DNA from: Agriotes lineatus
Lineage: Eukaryota; Arthropoda; Insecta; Coleoptera; Elateridae
DNA length: 64,000 nt
Direction of reading: 5' to 3'
Assembly: GCA_940337035.1 (NCBI GenBank)
Contig: CALNHX010007459.1
Coordinates: 1 to 64,000, forward strand
Every line of letters begins with the position of its first letter. The first letter of the stretch is position 1. Both the position numbers and the translations under genes were made by a program. Shown here one piece after another: positions 63,901-64,000 of the stretch. Below the pieces are notes generated by a model, which saw only the letters and a list, made by a program, of their open reading frames with translations, was not told the origin of the DNA and did not search any database.

Positions 63901-64000
63901 TTATCTATATTTTTTTAAATCAAATTACCTGAGGCATGTATCCAATTCGAGGTCCAGGCACCCCGCTTCCCTTTGAGCCTGGGGTTCCTCCGAGAACCCA
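9632..64000 (-). CDS. snu: ABC transporter subfamily H (snustorr-like), 3' eight exons, partial gene
   Basis: A half-transporter with its ATPase domain before its membrane domain. Joining 63929-64000, 62329-62685, 19973-20635, 10607-10784, 10437-10552, 10313-10383, 9988-10253 and 9632-9933 gives 674 codons plus stop with no internal stop; every junction is GT-AG and phase-compatible. In window residues: Q-loop GYMPQ at 20-24, signature LSGGQQ at 75-80, Walker B LLILDE at 95-100, H-loop TTH at 131-133, a charged linker at about 185-270, first membrane helix at about 300-325, a large Cys- and Asn-rich extracellular loop to about 480, then five more hydrophobic segments. Walker A and the N terminus lie beyond the window. 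Known from the family: insect ABCH members include Drosophila snu, which exports cuticular barrier lipids at the apical epidermal membrane. The linker and NBD look closer to snu than to the other two fly ABCH genes, but this is recall, not a tree. Databases often name such proteins ABC transporter G family member 20 or 23-like. Confidence 0.93.
9988..10253 (-). CDS. ABCH exon: membrane helices 2-4
   Basis: One base completing Thr, 88 codons and one further base; acceptor ctttcag|TGTAATA, donor CTTTG|gtaaga. It encodes three hydrophobic segments (VIFFLAVALTSVAML, LLFAHVICQFVVMVMQSVIV and SLTLVAILTFMTGFCG) with the charged DRNEGSLERALV between the first two, typical of the intracellular helix in ABC2 membrane domains. 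Confidence 0.93.
10313..10383 (-). CDS. ABCH exon: loop end and start of second membrane helix
   Basis: A 71-bp exon of 23 codons plus two bases. It reads WQPPIYGL...NFTDFATPGIIL, matching the PVYG...NFTDFxAPG motif ahead of the second membrane helix in this family. Acceptor tttttag|TGG and donor TTGAC|gttagt. An alternative acceptor six bases further on (gtggcag|CCA) keeps the frame and would drop two residues; the longer form fits the family better. Confidence 0.85.
10437..10552 (-). CDS. ABCH exon: extracellular loop, Cys-containing
   Basis: Two bases completing Ser, then 38 codons; acceptor tgttttag|GTAAAAC, donor ATAAGC|gtaagt (phase 0). It includes YMLDTFQTFIQDYLESCG, a stretch I recognise from the end of the ABCH extracellular loop. 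It lies between introns of 54 and 53 bp. Confidence 0.88.
10607..10784 (-). CDS. ABCH exon: extracellular loop
   Basis: Fifty-nine codons plus one base; acceptor ctctgcag|GTG, donor TCTA|gtacgt. It encodes a soluble segment with SVVRGDTYASI and a potential N-glycosylation site (HNYSS), fitting the large first extracellular loop of ABC2-type membrane domains. The split codon A|GT (Ser) is completed in the next exon after a 54-bp intron. Confidence 0.9.
10785..13045. other. Intron sequence, nothing recognised
   Basis: Left part of the 9.2-kb intron between the membrane-helix-1 exon and the loop exon. No frame with family motifs, no clear terminal repeats. About 11230-12260 is less AT-rich than average. 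Confidence 0.4.
13046..13136 (-). repeat. tRNA-derived SINE head or tRNA pseudogene
   Basis: On the minus strand a B box GGTTCAAATCC sits in a perfect T-arm (ACCCGGG...CCCGGGG), preceded by an A-box-like TGGCTCAGTGATAAGAG. The acceptor stem does not pair, so this is not a working tRNA gene. The element may continue below 13046 on this strand, but its end is not clear. Confidence 0.6.
14005..14718. mobile_element. Foldback element with long imperfect inverted arms
   Basis: The left arm (about 14005-14180) and right arm (about 14540-14718) are inverted copies sharing GTCAAACACT-like ends, TTATTAAAATAATTTGATC, and TTATTAATACAAAACAACTG. An inner inverted pair (near 14214 and 14487) also matches, so the whole 0.7 kb can fold on itself. 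No coding capacity. The right end reads ...GTGGTC-CAGGG-like on the minus strand, suggesting a Tc1/mariner-type MITE, but the target duplication is unclear. Confidence 0.6.
14719..16129. other. Intron sequence, nothing recognised
   Basis: AT-rich sequence without family motifs or clear repeats. Confidence 0.35.
16150..17060 (-). pseudogene. Highly degraded LINE fragment
   Basis: Minus-strand frames give IKQGVKQGC-like sequence near 16400, resembling the GIKQGCPLSP reverse-transcriptase motif, followed by LLRNFYWE; upstream frames hold FTKTFDKILYK-like and basic linker-like text. All are interrupted. The call rests on one motif and its surroundings, so the family is left open. Confidence 0.35.
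17061..19972. other. Intron sequence, nothing recognised
   Basis: Right part of the 9.2-kb intron. Short frames only. A small less AT-rich block at 17100-17310 and another near 18530-18680 have no identifiable origin. Confidence 0.35.
19973..20635 (-). CDS. ABCH exon: end of NBD, linker and first membrane helix
   Basis: A 221-codon exon, phase 0 at both ends (acceptor ttccacag|ATC, donor AATTTG|gtaagt). It begins IGLMRGGYFLAEASP, the usual end of the ABCH nucleotide-binding domain, then a linker rich in Ser, Arg and acidic residues containing GEISGEFGDN, then LIWKNFLWMVRN leading into a roughly 25-residue hydrophobic helix, and the start of a Cys-rich extracellular loop. RRRRSS in the linker is a possible basophilic-kinase site (inference). 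A 258-bp foldback repeat begins 77 bp upstream of the acceptor. Confidence 0.95.
20712..20969. mobile_element. Near-perfect foldback MITE beside an ABCH splice acceptor
   Basis: Termini ATATCGAGAGAT and ATCTCTCGATAT with arms of about 125 bp that match almost base for base, including CTGTTCCTCAGCGGGCTGTG and its complement. The loop is short. No coding capacity; the flanking duplication is ambiguous (ATAT or TA-rich). It starts 77 bp upstream of the 20635 exon on the transcribed strand. Confidence 0.85.
20970..22370. other. Intron sequence; one 11-bp-stem hairpin
   Basis: Mostly featureless AT-rich DNA. At 21685-21717 GGGTGGGAAGT and ACTTCCCACCC form a perfect 11-bp stem with an 11-base loop. 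No gene recognised. Confidence 0.4.
22371..22709 (+). other. Unexplained less AT-rich open frame with a possible donor site
   Basis: A 112-codon plus-strand frame in an AT-rich setting. Residues about 26-80 are Arg- and Pro-rich (SPRKRPMLRRDN, ARPARYRRFP). TTCCAG|gtaaaatg near 22610 resembles a splice donor, so the frame could be an exon of an unseen plus-strand transcript. No domain or homologue is recognised, and chance is a real alternative. Confidence 0.15.
22710..24088. other. Intron sequence, nothing recognised
   Basis: AT-rich, with no family motif and no clear repeats. Confidence 0.35.
24089..24590 (+). pseudogene. LINE 3'-end fragment
   Basis: Broken plus-strand frames read TETWKSTQISRHTKVRLF-like text then NVKPVLLYCCET (about 24230-24325), matching the ISxxTKxRxFxSNVKxVLLYGxETW motif in the C-terminal part of many insect LINEs. 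RGRPKSTWR appears near 24548-24575, the usual end motif. The remainder of the element is missing. Confidence 0.6.
25402..27724. mobile_element. 2.3-kb foldback element with ~110-bp inverted ends and subterminal repeats
   Basis: The left end TAGTCCATTT (about 25402) and right end AAATGGACTA (about 27722) open inverted arms that share AAGTTCTAACTTCGTTGACT and TTTCCCATAGGTGAGAA. CTG flanks both ends, a possible 3-bp duplication. Inside the arms a roughly 130-bp motif (GGGTTTTT...GATTACGAAT...AAAATGGC) recurs near 25590, 25715, 26520 and 26635. The centre contains a dispersed repeat (25785-26455). No transposase frame is visible, so it is nonautonomous or decayed. Confidence 0.65.
25785..26455 (+). 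repeat. Dispersed repeat family F, longest plus-strand copy
   Basis: Shares GGAAAATCACCTATCTCACA, a (CAGACAGG)n block, AAAACGTGAAGATCTGTTG and the end GGAAGTAATAA with an inverted copy at 49467-50030. Shorter relatives occur at 29395-29670, 33545-33760 and 47447-47695. The fixed 3' end and variable 5' length suggest the 3' untranslated region of a LINE, or a SINE built on it; no coding part is present here. Confidence 0.65.
27725..29394. other. Intron sequence, nothing firmly recognised
   Basis: Includes a 157-codon plus-strand frame at 28653-29126 that is hydrophobic and low-complexity in places and shows no family motif. No terminal repeats found. Confidence 0.35.
29395..29670 (-). repeat. 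Dispersed repeat family F copy with (GTCT/GTCC)n tract
   Basis: Reverse orientation: ATCTTCACGTTTCAGGGTCC followed by an impure tetranucleotide tract at about 29510-29590 and GAAGACGATATTTTGCATG, all shared in order with the copy at 47447-47695 read on the other strand. Confidence 0.6.
29826..29906 (+). repeat. tRNA-like sequence (SINE head or pseudogene)
   Basis: An A-box-like GAAGTTAGAGCGCC and a B-box GAGTTCGAATCCC lie at tRNA-like spacing, with a D-arm-like GCTC...GAGC. The acceptor ends do not pair. A tRNA-derived SINE head is likeliest; no terminal poly(A) is resolved. Confidence 0.5.
29907..31074. other. Intron sequence, nothing recognised
   Basis: No family motif or clear repeat structure. 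Confidence 0.35.
31076..31300 (+). repeat. 5S-rRNA-derived SINE, second subfamily
   Basis: GTTCAGCAACG at about 31081 and GGTCGGCACTTGGATGGGTG at about 31102 match the 5S internal control region (AAGCAACG and GGTCAGTACTTGGATGGGTG) at the right spacing. The body after this differs from that of the copies at 5346 and 50276. Boundaries are approximate. Confidence 0.6.
31301..33486. other. Intron sequence, nothing recognised
   Basis: AT-rich, only short frames, no clear repeats. Confidence 0.35.
33545..33760 (-). repeat. Dispersed repeat family F, short copy
   Basis: Reverse orientation: TTTACGTTTCAGAGTCC, GATGACGAAAAAAGG and GGAGGAAGATGATAT follow the same order as in the 29395 and 47447 copies, with the tetranucleotide tract nearly lost. 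Confidence 0.5.
33761..35332. other. Intron sequence, nothing firmly recognised
   Basis: A small less AT-rich block at 33760-33840 and a short frame at 34098-34361 with a GVPQNSAFGT phrase that faintly recalls a reverse-transcriptase motif; not enough to call an element. Confidence 0.3.
35482..35758. mobile_element. Small Tc1/mariner-type MITE inside the palindromic MITE
   Basis: Perfect 21-bp inverted ends beginning ACAAGGCATATCAAGTGCAG, flanked by TA at 35480-35481 and 35759-35760, 277 bp in all. No coding capacity. It inserted at the TA in the centre of the older palindromic element. Confidence 0.85.
35878..36535 (+). repeat. GC-rich minisatellite, ~30-bp unit, over 20 copies
   Basis: The unit is roughly CTTGGAGAGGGGCGGAGCCC followed by CGAGGGCCCC, repeated with small length changes. 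The block GGGGCGGAGCCCC inside each unit is self-complementary and could form a small hairpin. Because the array lacks stops, several frames on both strands stay open; these are not genes. It contrasts sharply with the AT-rich surroundings and sits near the 5' end of the Helitron. Confidence 0.95.
37955..39022. mobile_element. Nested hAT element with perfect 8-bp duplication
   Basis: Termini TAGTGATGGGC and GCCCATCACTA, flanked by GAAAGAAT at 37947-37954 and 39023-39030. Subterminal TCGGAA and TTCCGA motifs recur many times near both ends, as expected for hAT transposase binding sites. It lies wholly inside the 37586-39251 element, so it is younger. Confidence 0.93.
38472..38646. repeat. Palindromic insertion inside the nested hAT
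   Basis: An inverted repeat from TTTTTTAGGATACTGCATTG to its complement, arms about 80 bp, centred near 38558 with an inner ACCAGTAGT...ACTACTGGT hairpin. A second inverted structure follows at about 38661-38761 (GACCGGTAG...CTACCGGTC). They may be one element's subterminal structures or separate MITEs. Confidence 0.75.
39455..39848. mobile_element. Tc1/mariner-type MITE
   Basis: Termini CCGGGTGTCCGTTCTCAAAG and CTTTGAGAACGGACACCCGG extend as inverted repeats of about 45 bp, flanked by TA on both sides. 394 bp, no coding capacity, inserted in the Helitron body. Confidence 0.88.
39970..40800 (+). repeat. Tandem repeat, ~290-bp unit, inside the Helitron
   Basis: AAGGGGGTGAAAAGGGG recurs at about 39984, 40276 and, decayed, 40564 and 40678. 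Each is followed by CGAATTCCTCAATA, TATCGACTTGGTGTTTGCTT and ATTTTGCCCTAATC. Two full units and partial ones can be seen, ending about 300 bp before the Helitron terminus. Confidence 0.8.
41272..43149. other. Intron sequence, nothing recognised
   Basis: AT-rich, short frames only. The last few hundred bases could belong to the 5' region of the following LINE, but no motif shows this. Confidence 0.35.
43150..45860 (+). pseudogene. Non-LTR retrotransposon with endonuclease and reverse transcriptase, degenerate
   Basis: Plus strand. The endonuclease remnant reads VNFINIHAPTEEKKEDKKDF and ITVGDYNAKLNKE (about 43290-43440), then NQIDHLLIQEE and RSDHFLVRA. The linker is interrupted by a MITE (44028-44247). 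RT motifs follow: RNGKSPGGNAIAGKYGEK (about 44580), HAIFIDFKEDYD (about 44950), KKGLRQRDLLSTTLCN (about 45110) and CLAYADDVTLLAR with an intact YADD (about 45238). The C terminus has RPTVTYGCETW, RVRWLGHVERLG and RIGRPRKRW (to about 45790). Several stops and frameshifts. The endonuclease and C-terminal motifs match the APE-type LINEs often named craniofacial development protein 2-like; clade left open. Confidence 0.85.
44028..44247. mobile_element. Tc1/mariner-type MITE inside the LINE
   Basis: Inverted ends of about 58 bp share ATTCACGAATAGTGTCTGAT and TTAGCGCC; termini CAGG and CCTG flanked by TA at 44026-44027 and 44248-44249. 220 bp, no coding capacity. It splits the LINE coding region, so it is younger. 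Confidence 0.88.
45861..46134. other. Noncoding sequence between elements
   Basis: Probably LINE 3' region grading into unique intron DNA; no feature recognised. Confidence 0.3.
46137..46770. mobile_element. Tc1/mariner-type nonautonomous element
   Basis: Ends CAGTTTGTCCAAATTGAGGT and ACCTCAATTTGAACAAACTA form roughly 40-bp inverted repeats sharing GGCGCAGTCCAGGTATA, flanked by TA at 46135-46136 and 46771-46772. 634 bp with no recognisable transposase. Confidence 0.85.
46771..47149. other. Intron sequence, nothing recognised
   Basis: AT-rich, no motif. Confidence 0.3.
47150..47245 (-). repeat. tRNA-like sequence (SINE head or pseudogene)
   Basis: Minus strand: A-box-like TTGGTAGCGTAGATGGC, then B box GGGTTCAAACCCC at tRNA spacing, with a T-arm that pairs (GCGGG...CCAGC partly). 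No pairing acceptor stem, so a functional tRNA is unlikely. Confidence 0.5.
47447..47695 (+). repeat. Dispersed repeat family F copy
   Basis: Contains AATATCGTCTTCCTCCGACA, AGAGAGACAGAG, CGTCATCTAGGGACCTTGAA, ACGTGAAGATTTG and the end GGAAGTAATAAG. The order matches the inverted copies at 29395 and 33545; the ACGTGAAGATYTG and GAAGTAATAA elements match 25785-26455. Confidence 0.65.
47696..48554. other. Intron sequence, nothing recognised
   Basis: AT-rich, no motif. Confidence 0.3.
48555..49465. repeat. Inverted pair of ~160-bp repeats 0.6 kb apart
   Basis: 48560-48720 and 49310-49460 are inverted copies sharing TTTTCTTATAATTT, ATTAGTGCAAC, CAAATTTGGTTCACAGTACA (with TACACAG in the second copy) and GGCGGAGAT. 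They could be the termini of a 0.9-kb foldback element or two independent copies of one repeat. No coding capacity between them. Confidence 0.6.
49467..50030 (-). repeat. Dispersed repeat family F, long inverted copy
   Basis: Reverse complement of most of 25785-26455, including TTCAACAGATCTTCACGTTT, the GTCT tract near 49583, GTGAGATAGGTGATTTTCCA and GTGTGCGTGTATCACA. It abuts the inverted repeat ending near 49465. Confidence 0.65.
50276..50514 (-). repeat. 5S-rRNA-derived SINE (SINE3 type)
   Basis: Minus strand: GATCAGTAGAGTTAAGCAAC, TCTGGTCAGAACTTGG and ATGGGAG reproduce the 5S internal promoter; the body and end match the copy at 5346-5604 (GTTGCCTGAGTACCAAAA, then an A-rich tail). The tail runs into AT-rich DNA below 50276. 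Confidence 0.78.
50640..51720 (-). pseudogene. hAT transposase pseudogene (ZMYM1-like type)
   Basis: Minus-strand remnant. It opens FDGYGLDISKILSQCYNGVS (about 51680-51620), the position of the usual GYDGA...GVQ motif, then after a frameshift GIQALRREQSNRMIPYLHCC and NHRLHLVIL (HCxxHRLxLV motif of hAT catalytic domains), then KWLSKCDHYCFQKLL, and after another shift EIDGDHVVRATALMVVIKFR to about 51130. Below that, short pieces such as IVTDRVGKRFADADF persist. Frameshifts and stops make it inactive. Its termini are not resolved. Confidence 0.75.
52060..53717 (-). pseudogene. Jockey-type LINE ORF2 (endonuclease and partial RT), 3'-truncated
   Basis: Minus strand. It starts MHPNNKRTINNLTVLNWNAD at 53717, overlapping the ORF1 stop by 14 nt. 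One TGA interrupts it near 53590 just before SETHLSNSD. The endonuclease is otherwise continuous: GGVAIIIKK, VVGDLNCNHTSWGC, and SDHLPVTITF where the family has SDHLP. The RT opens KKSPGPDLITNNVLKQL, shifts frame near 52250, then SYRPISLLSTLSKLLEKV and stops at YQFGFKKNL near 52065, before the catalytic YADD. The remaining RT and the 3' tail are missing, which is the reverse of ordinary LINE truncation. Confidence 0.9.
53704..54850 (-). pseudogene. Jockey-type LINE ORF1 (Gag-like with zinc knuckles), frameshifted
   Basis: Minus strand, three overlapping frames. N-terminal part MNKRDSSGLSPP (54850), then a central region with VNNLSVILRNLPVSISEKEM, an RRM-like or PRE_C2HC-like segment, then knuckles: CKKCQRYGH with the last Cys changed to Tyr, CVKCKGNHLFSNC and CVNCGEAHPANYQGC. 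It ends LLTNASK-stop at 53704, overlapping ORF2. Jockey ORF1 proteins bind the element RNA; at least two frameshifts block this copy. Confidence 0.88.
54851..55816. other. LINE 5' flank and intron sequence
   Basis: The part next to 54850 may be the LINE 5' untranslated region. A GC-richer patch at about 55440-55500 has no identifiable source. Confidence 0.3.
55817..56905 (+). pseudogene. Tc1/IS630-type (DDE_3) transposase pseudogene, N-terminal four fifths
   Basis: Plus strand. It begins MASSRSVLNVQIREVVYNVF (a helix-turn-helix start); later pieces read VTVKALRKKMTD, GFRWKNTFNG, PIVFLDESCIHSGHTKS (about 56310, first catalytic Asp environment), GLLSNIAKGQRSIVI, then VFIDNALYHSVRLNP with PTSNCRQSEMIEWL (about 56600-56690), and HPKLNPFELIW (about 56840-56875). 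Several stops and shifts. The order matches the family of insect Tc1-like proteins with IDNAPYHN and HPDLNPIEL motifs. The C terminus is lost near 56905; a MITE follows. Confidence 0.8.
56922..57062. mobile_element. Tc1/mariner-type MITE
   Basis: Ends CACTATGACCGTAAATATAC and its counterpart GTATATTTCTGGTCATACTG are inverted (about 30 bp, a few mismatches), flanked by TA at 56920-56921 and 57063-57064. 141 bp. It sits at the broken end of the transposase pseudogene. Confidence 0.8.
57063..57428. other. Noncoding sequence between two transposase fragments
   Basis: Contains small GC-richer patches (near 57105 and 57340) but no feature I can name. Confidence 0.3.
57429..57745 (-). pseudogene. 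C-terminal fragment of a Tc1/IS630-type transposase, opposite strand
   Basis: Minus strand, from 57745: KIKNEVAGNNVTFKFNNVAQ, LAKQAFTNTAQD, GIAIEDEFLQ, then in another frame TEELVINVGEYSDSD with an acidic Ser/Asp-rich end to a stop at 57429. This is the usual tail of the DDE_3 proteins whose front part lies at 55817-56905 on the other strand. Both fragments include the region around IELIW, so they overlap by about a dozen residues and look like two copies, not one inverted gene. Confidence 0.7.
57746..58199. other. Intron sequence, nothing recognised
   Basis: AT-rich, no motif. Confidence 0.3.
58202..58387. mobile_element. Tc1/mariner-type MITE with perfect 31-bp ends
   Basis: Ends ACGGGTGTTCATAAACAGTC and GACTGTTTATGAACACCCGT continue as inverted repeats through GTCATCCCAGT, flanked by TA at 58200-58201 and 58388-58389. 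186 bp, no coding capacity. The perfect ends suggest a recent insertion. Confidence 0.92.
58862..60590 (+). mobile_element. Tc1-like transposon, ends decayed
   Basis: Inverted segments near both ends share GTTTTTTTCCTATAAAAATT and TTCAAGGTCAA (58890-58922 and 60528-60560), with AAACC-like outer ends. Spacing of 1.7 kb fits a Tc1 element, and a Tc1-type transposase remnant lies between. The exact termini and TA duplication are not resolved. Confidence 0.65.
59100..60190 (+). pseudogene. Tc1-like transposase pseudogene with an intron-like interruption
   Basis: Plus strand. The front part shows a decayed helix-turn-helix, with SRVATDLHVSKSCISKL near 59390. The catalytic part reads VWRWINAHGSGACYRINGRL (about 59700), NILQNVMLPSVREVFPNQ, FTFQQ (to 59845), then after 65 bases DNCPVHTAGVVH (from 59911) with the catalytic Asp, and WPARSPDLNSIENVWRYW (about 59982) ending in NSMRNKLQSVV (about 60180). 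Stops and shifts make it inactive. The 59846-59910 gap begins GC and ends ttttcacag. Confidence 0.85.
60591..60840. other. Intron sequence, nothing recognised
   Basis: Short stretch with GC-richer patches near 60680 and 60755; no feature named. Confidence 0.3.
60841..61100. repeat. Clustered short palindromes
   Basis: ATTACCGCACT followed by CAGTGCGGTAAT-type complements recurs about four times at 60848-60955. A second hairpin at 61021-61096 has arms CTTAACGAGACTCGTTTGAT and its near-complement around a GC-richer loop. Both look like the subterminal structure of one nonautonomous element, but its limits are unclear. Confidence 0.65.
61101..62004. other. Intron sequence, nothing recognised
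   Basis: AT-rich; short frames only. Confidence 0.3.
62007..62128. repeat. Small foldback repeat near an ABCH splice donor
   Basis: Inverted arms run from AACATATCTAGGAATGTTAT to ATAACATCCGTGATATGTT, with inner GATGTTTTGAAATCC and GGATTTTAAAACATC. About 120 bp, no coding capacity. It lies 201 bp beyond the donor of the 62329 exon. Confidence 0.75.
62329..62685 (-). CDS. ABCH exon: core of nucleotide-binding domain
   Basis: A 119-codon exon, phase 0 at both ends, between acceptor ttatttcag|GAA and donor CATATG|gtaagt. It starts EIALYGEFSIRET and carries, in exon residues, the signature LSGGQQRR at 51-58, Walker B LLILDE at 71-76, D-loop VGVDP at 79-83 and H-loop TTHYIDE at 107-113. All catalytic residues expected of an active ATPase in this segment are intact. 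One exon holds the whole helical subdomain and the C-terminal half of the ATPase core. Confidence 0.95.
62686..63928 (-). other. 1.24-kb ABCH intron
   Basis: Phase-0 intron between the Q-loop exon and the ATPase core exon. AT-rich apart from a tRNA-derived SINE in its right half. Confidence 0.85.
63281..63560 (+). repeat. tRNA-derived SINE
   Basis: A-box-like TAGCATATCTGGTTAGCATT and B box GGTTCGATTCC (about 63317) at tRNA spacing, then a body with TTTTTAGGTGGTTTTCCTGA, GCGAATGCCGGGGC and CTTGGCTGAAGAGGGAAGCA, ending near CCTTTACCTTTTCCC. I recognise this body from other arthropod SINEs. It is largely intact and on the strand opposite to the ABCH gene. Confidence 0.8.
63929..64000 (-). CDS. 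ABCH exon (first in window): ends at Q-loop
   Basis: Twenty-four codons, open at the window edge, ending GYMPQ just before the donor CAG|gtaattt (phase 0). The preceding residues include GSKGSGVPGPR, the conserved stretch before the Q-loop in insect ABCH proteins. The Q-loop glutamine contacts magnesium and couples the ATPase to the membrane domain. Whether this exon continues upstream cannot be seen. Confidence 0.9.

Overview
The window is animal nuclear DNA from an insect: AT-rich, intron-rich and packed with transposable elements. One host gene is certain. It is the 3' part of an insect ABC transporter of subfamily H (an ABCG-like half-transporter, nucleotide-binding domain first, then the membrane domain). 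It lies on the minus strand from the right edge (64000) down to a stop codon at 9632. Eight coding exons can be joined with consensus splice sites and compatible phases: 63929-64000, 62329-62685, 19973-20635, 10607-10784, 10437-10552, 10313-10383, 9988-10253 and 9632-9933. Together they encode 674 residues from just before the Q-loop to the C terminus; the start codon and Walker A lie beyond 64000. The closest match I recognise is snustorr (snu), a transporter needed for the lipid barrier of the cuticle, but orthology is not proven here. The insect order cannot be fixed from the sequence.

Almost everything else is mobile DNA, in the gene's introns or its 3' flank. The 3' flank (1-9631) holds a CR1-like LINE remnant, a 350-bp palindrome with Penelope-like features, a 5S-rRNA-derived SINE, an R1-type LINE with a 17-bp target duplication, and a hAT MITE with a perfect 8-bp duplication. 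The 9.2-kb intron (10785-19972) has few identifiable elements. The 41.7-kb intron (20636-62328), which separates the ATPase exons from the membrane-domain exons, holds most of the rest. From left to right these are: a foldback MITE beside the splice acceptor; a 2.3-kb foldback element; a three-layer nest at 35.3-41.3 kb (palindromic MITE, small MITE, Helitron, with hAT-in-hAT and a mariner-type MITE inside the Helitron); a LINE with a nested MITE; another 5S-derived SINE; a hAT transposase pseudogene; a 3'-truncated Jockey element with overlapping ORF1 and ORF2; two opposite-strand fragments of a Tc1/IS630-type transposase; a Tc1-like element with an intron-like interruption; and clustered palindromes. 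The 1.2-kb intron (62686-63928) carries a tRNA-derived SINE.

I saw no operon-like system, CRISPR array or clear second host gene. The best candidates for something worth follow-up are the exactly resolvable nest at 35335-41269 with its GC-rich minisatellite, the 5S-derived SINE family, and the Penelope-like palindrome with a hammerhead-like core. Positions of splice sites, target duplications and inverted termini were read by eye and are base-accurate where stated. Family names for degraded elements rest on remembered motifs, not on a search.
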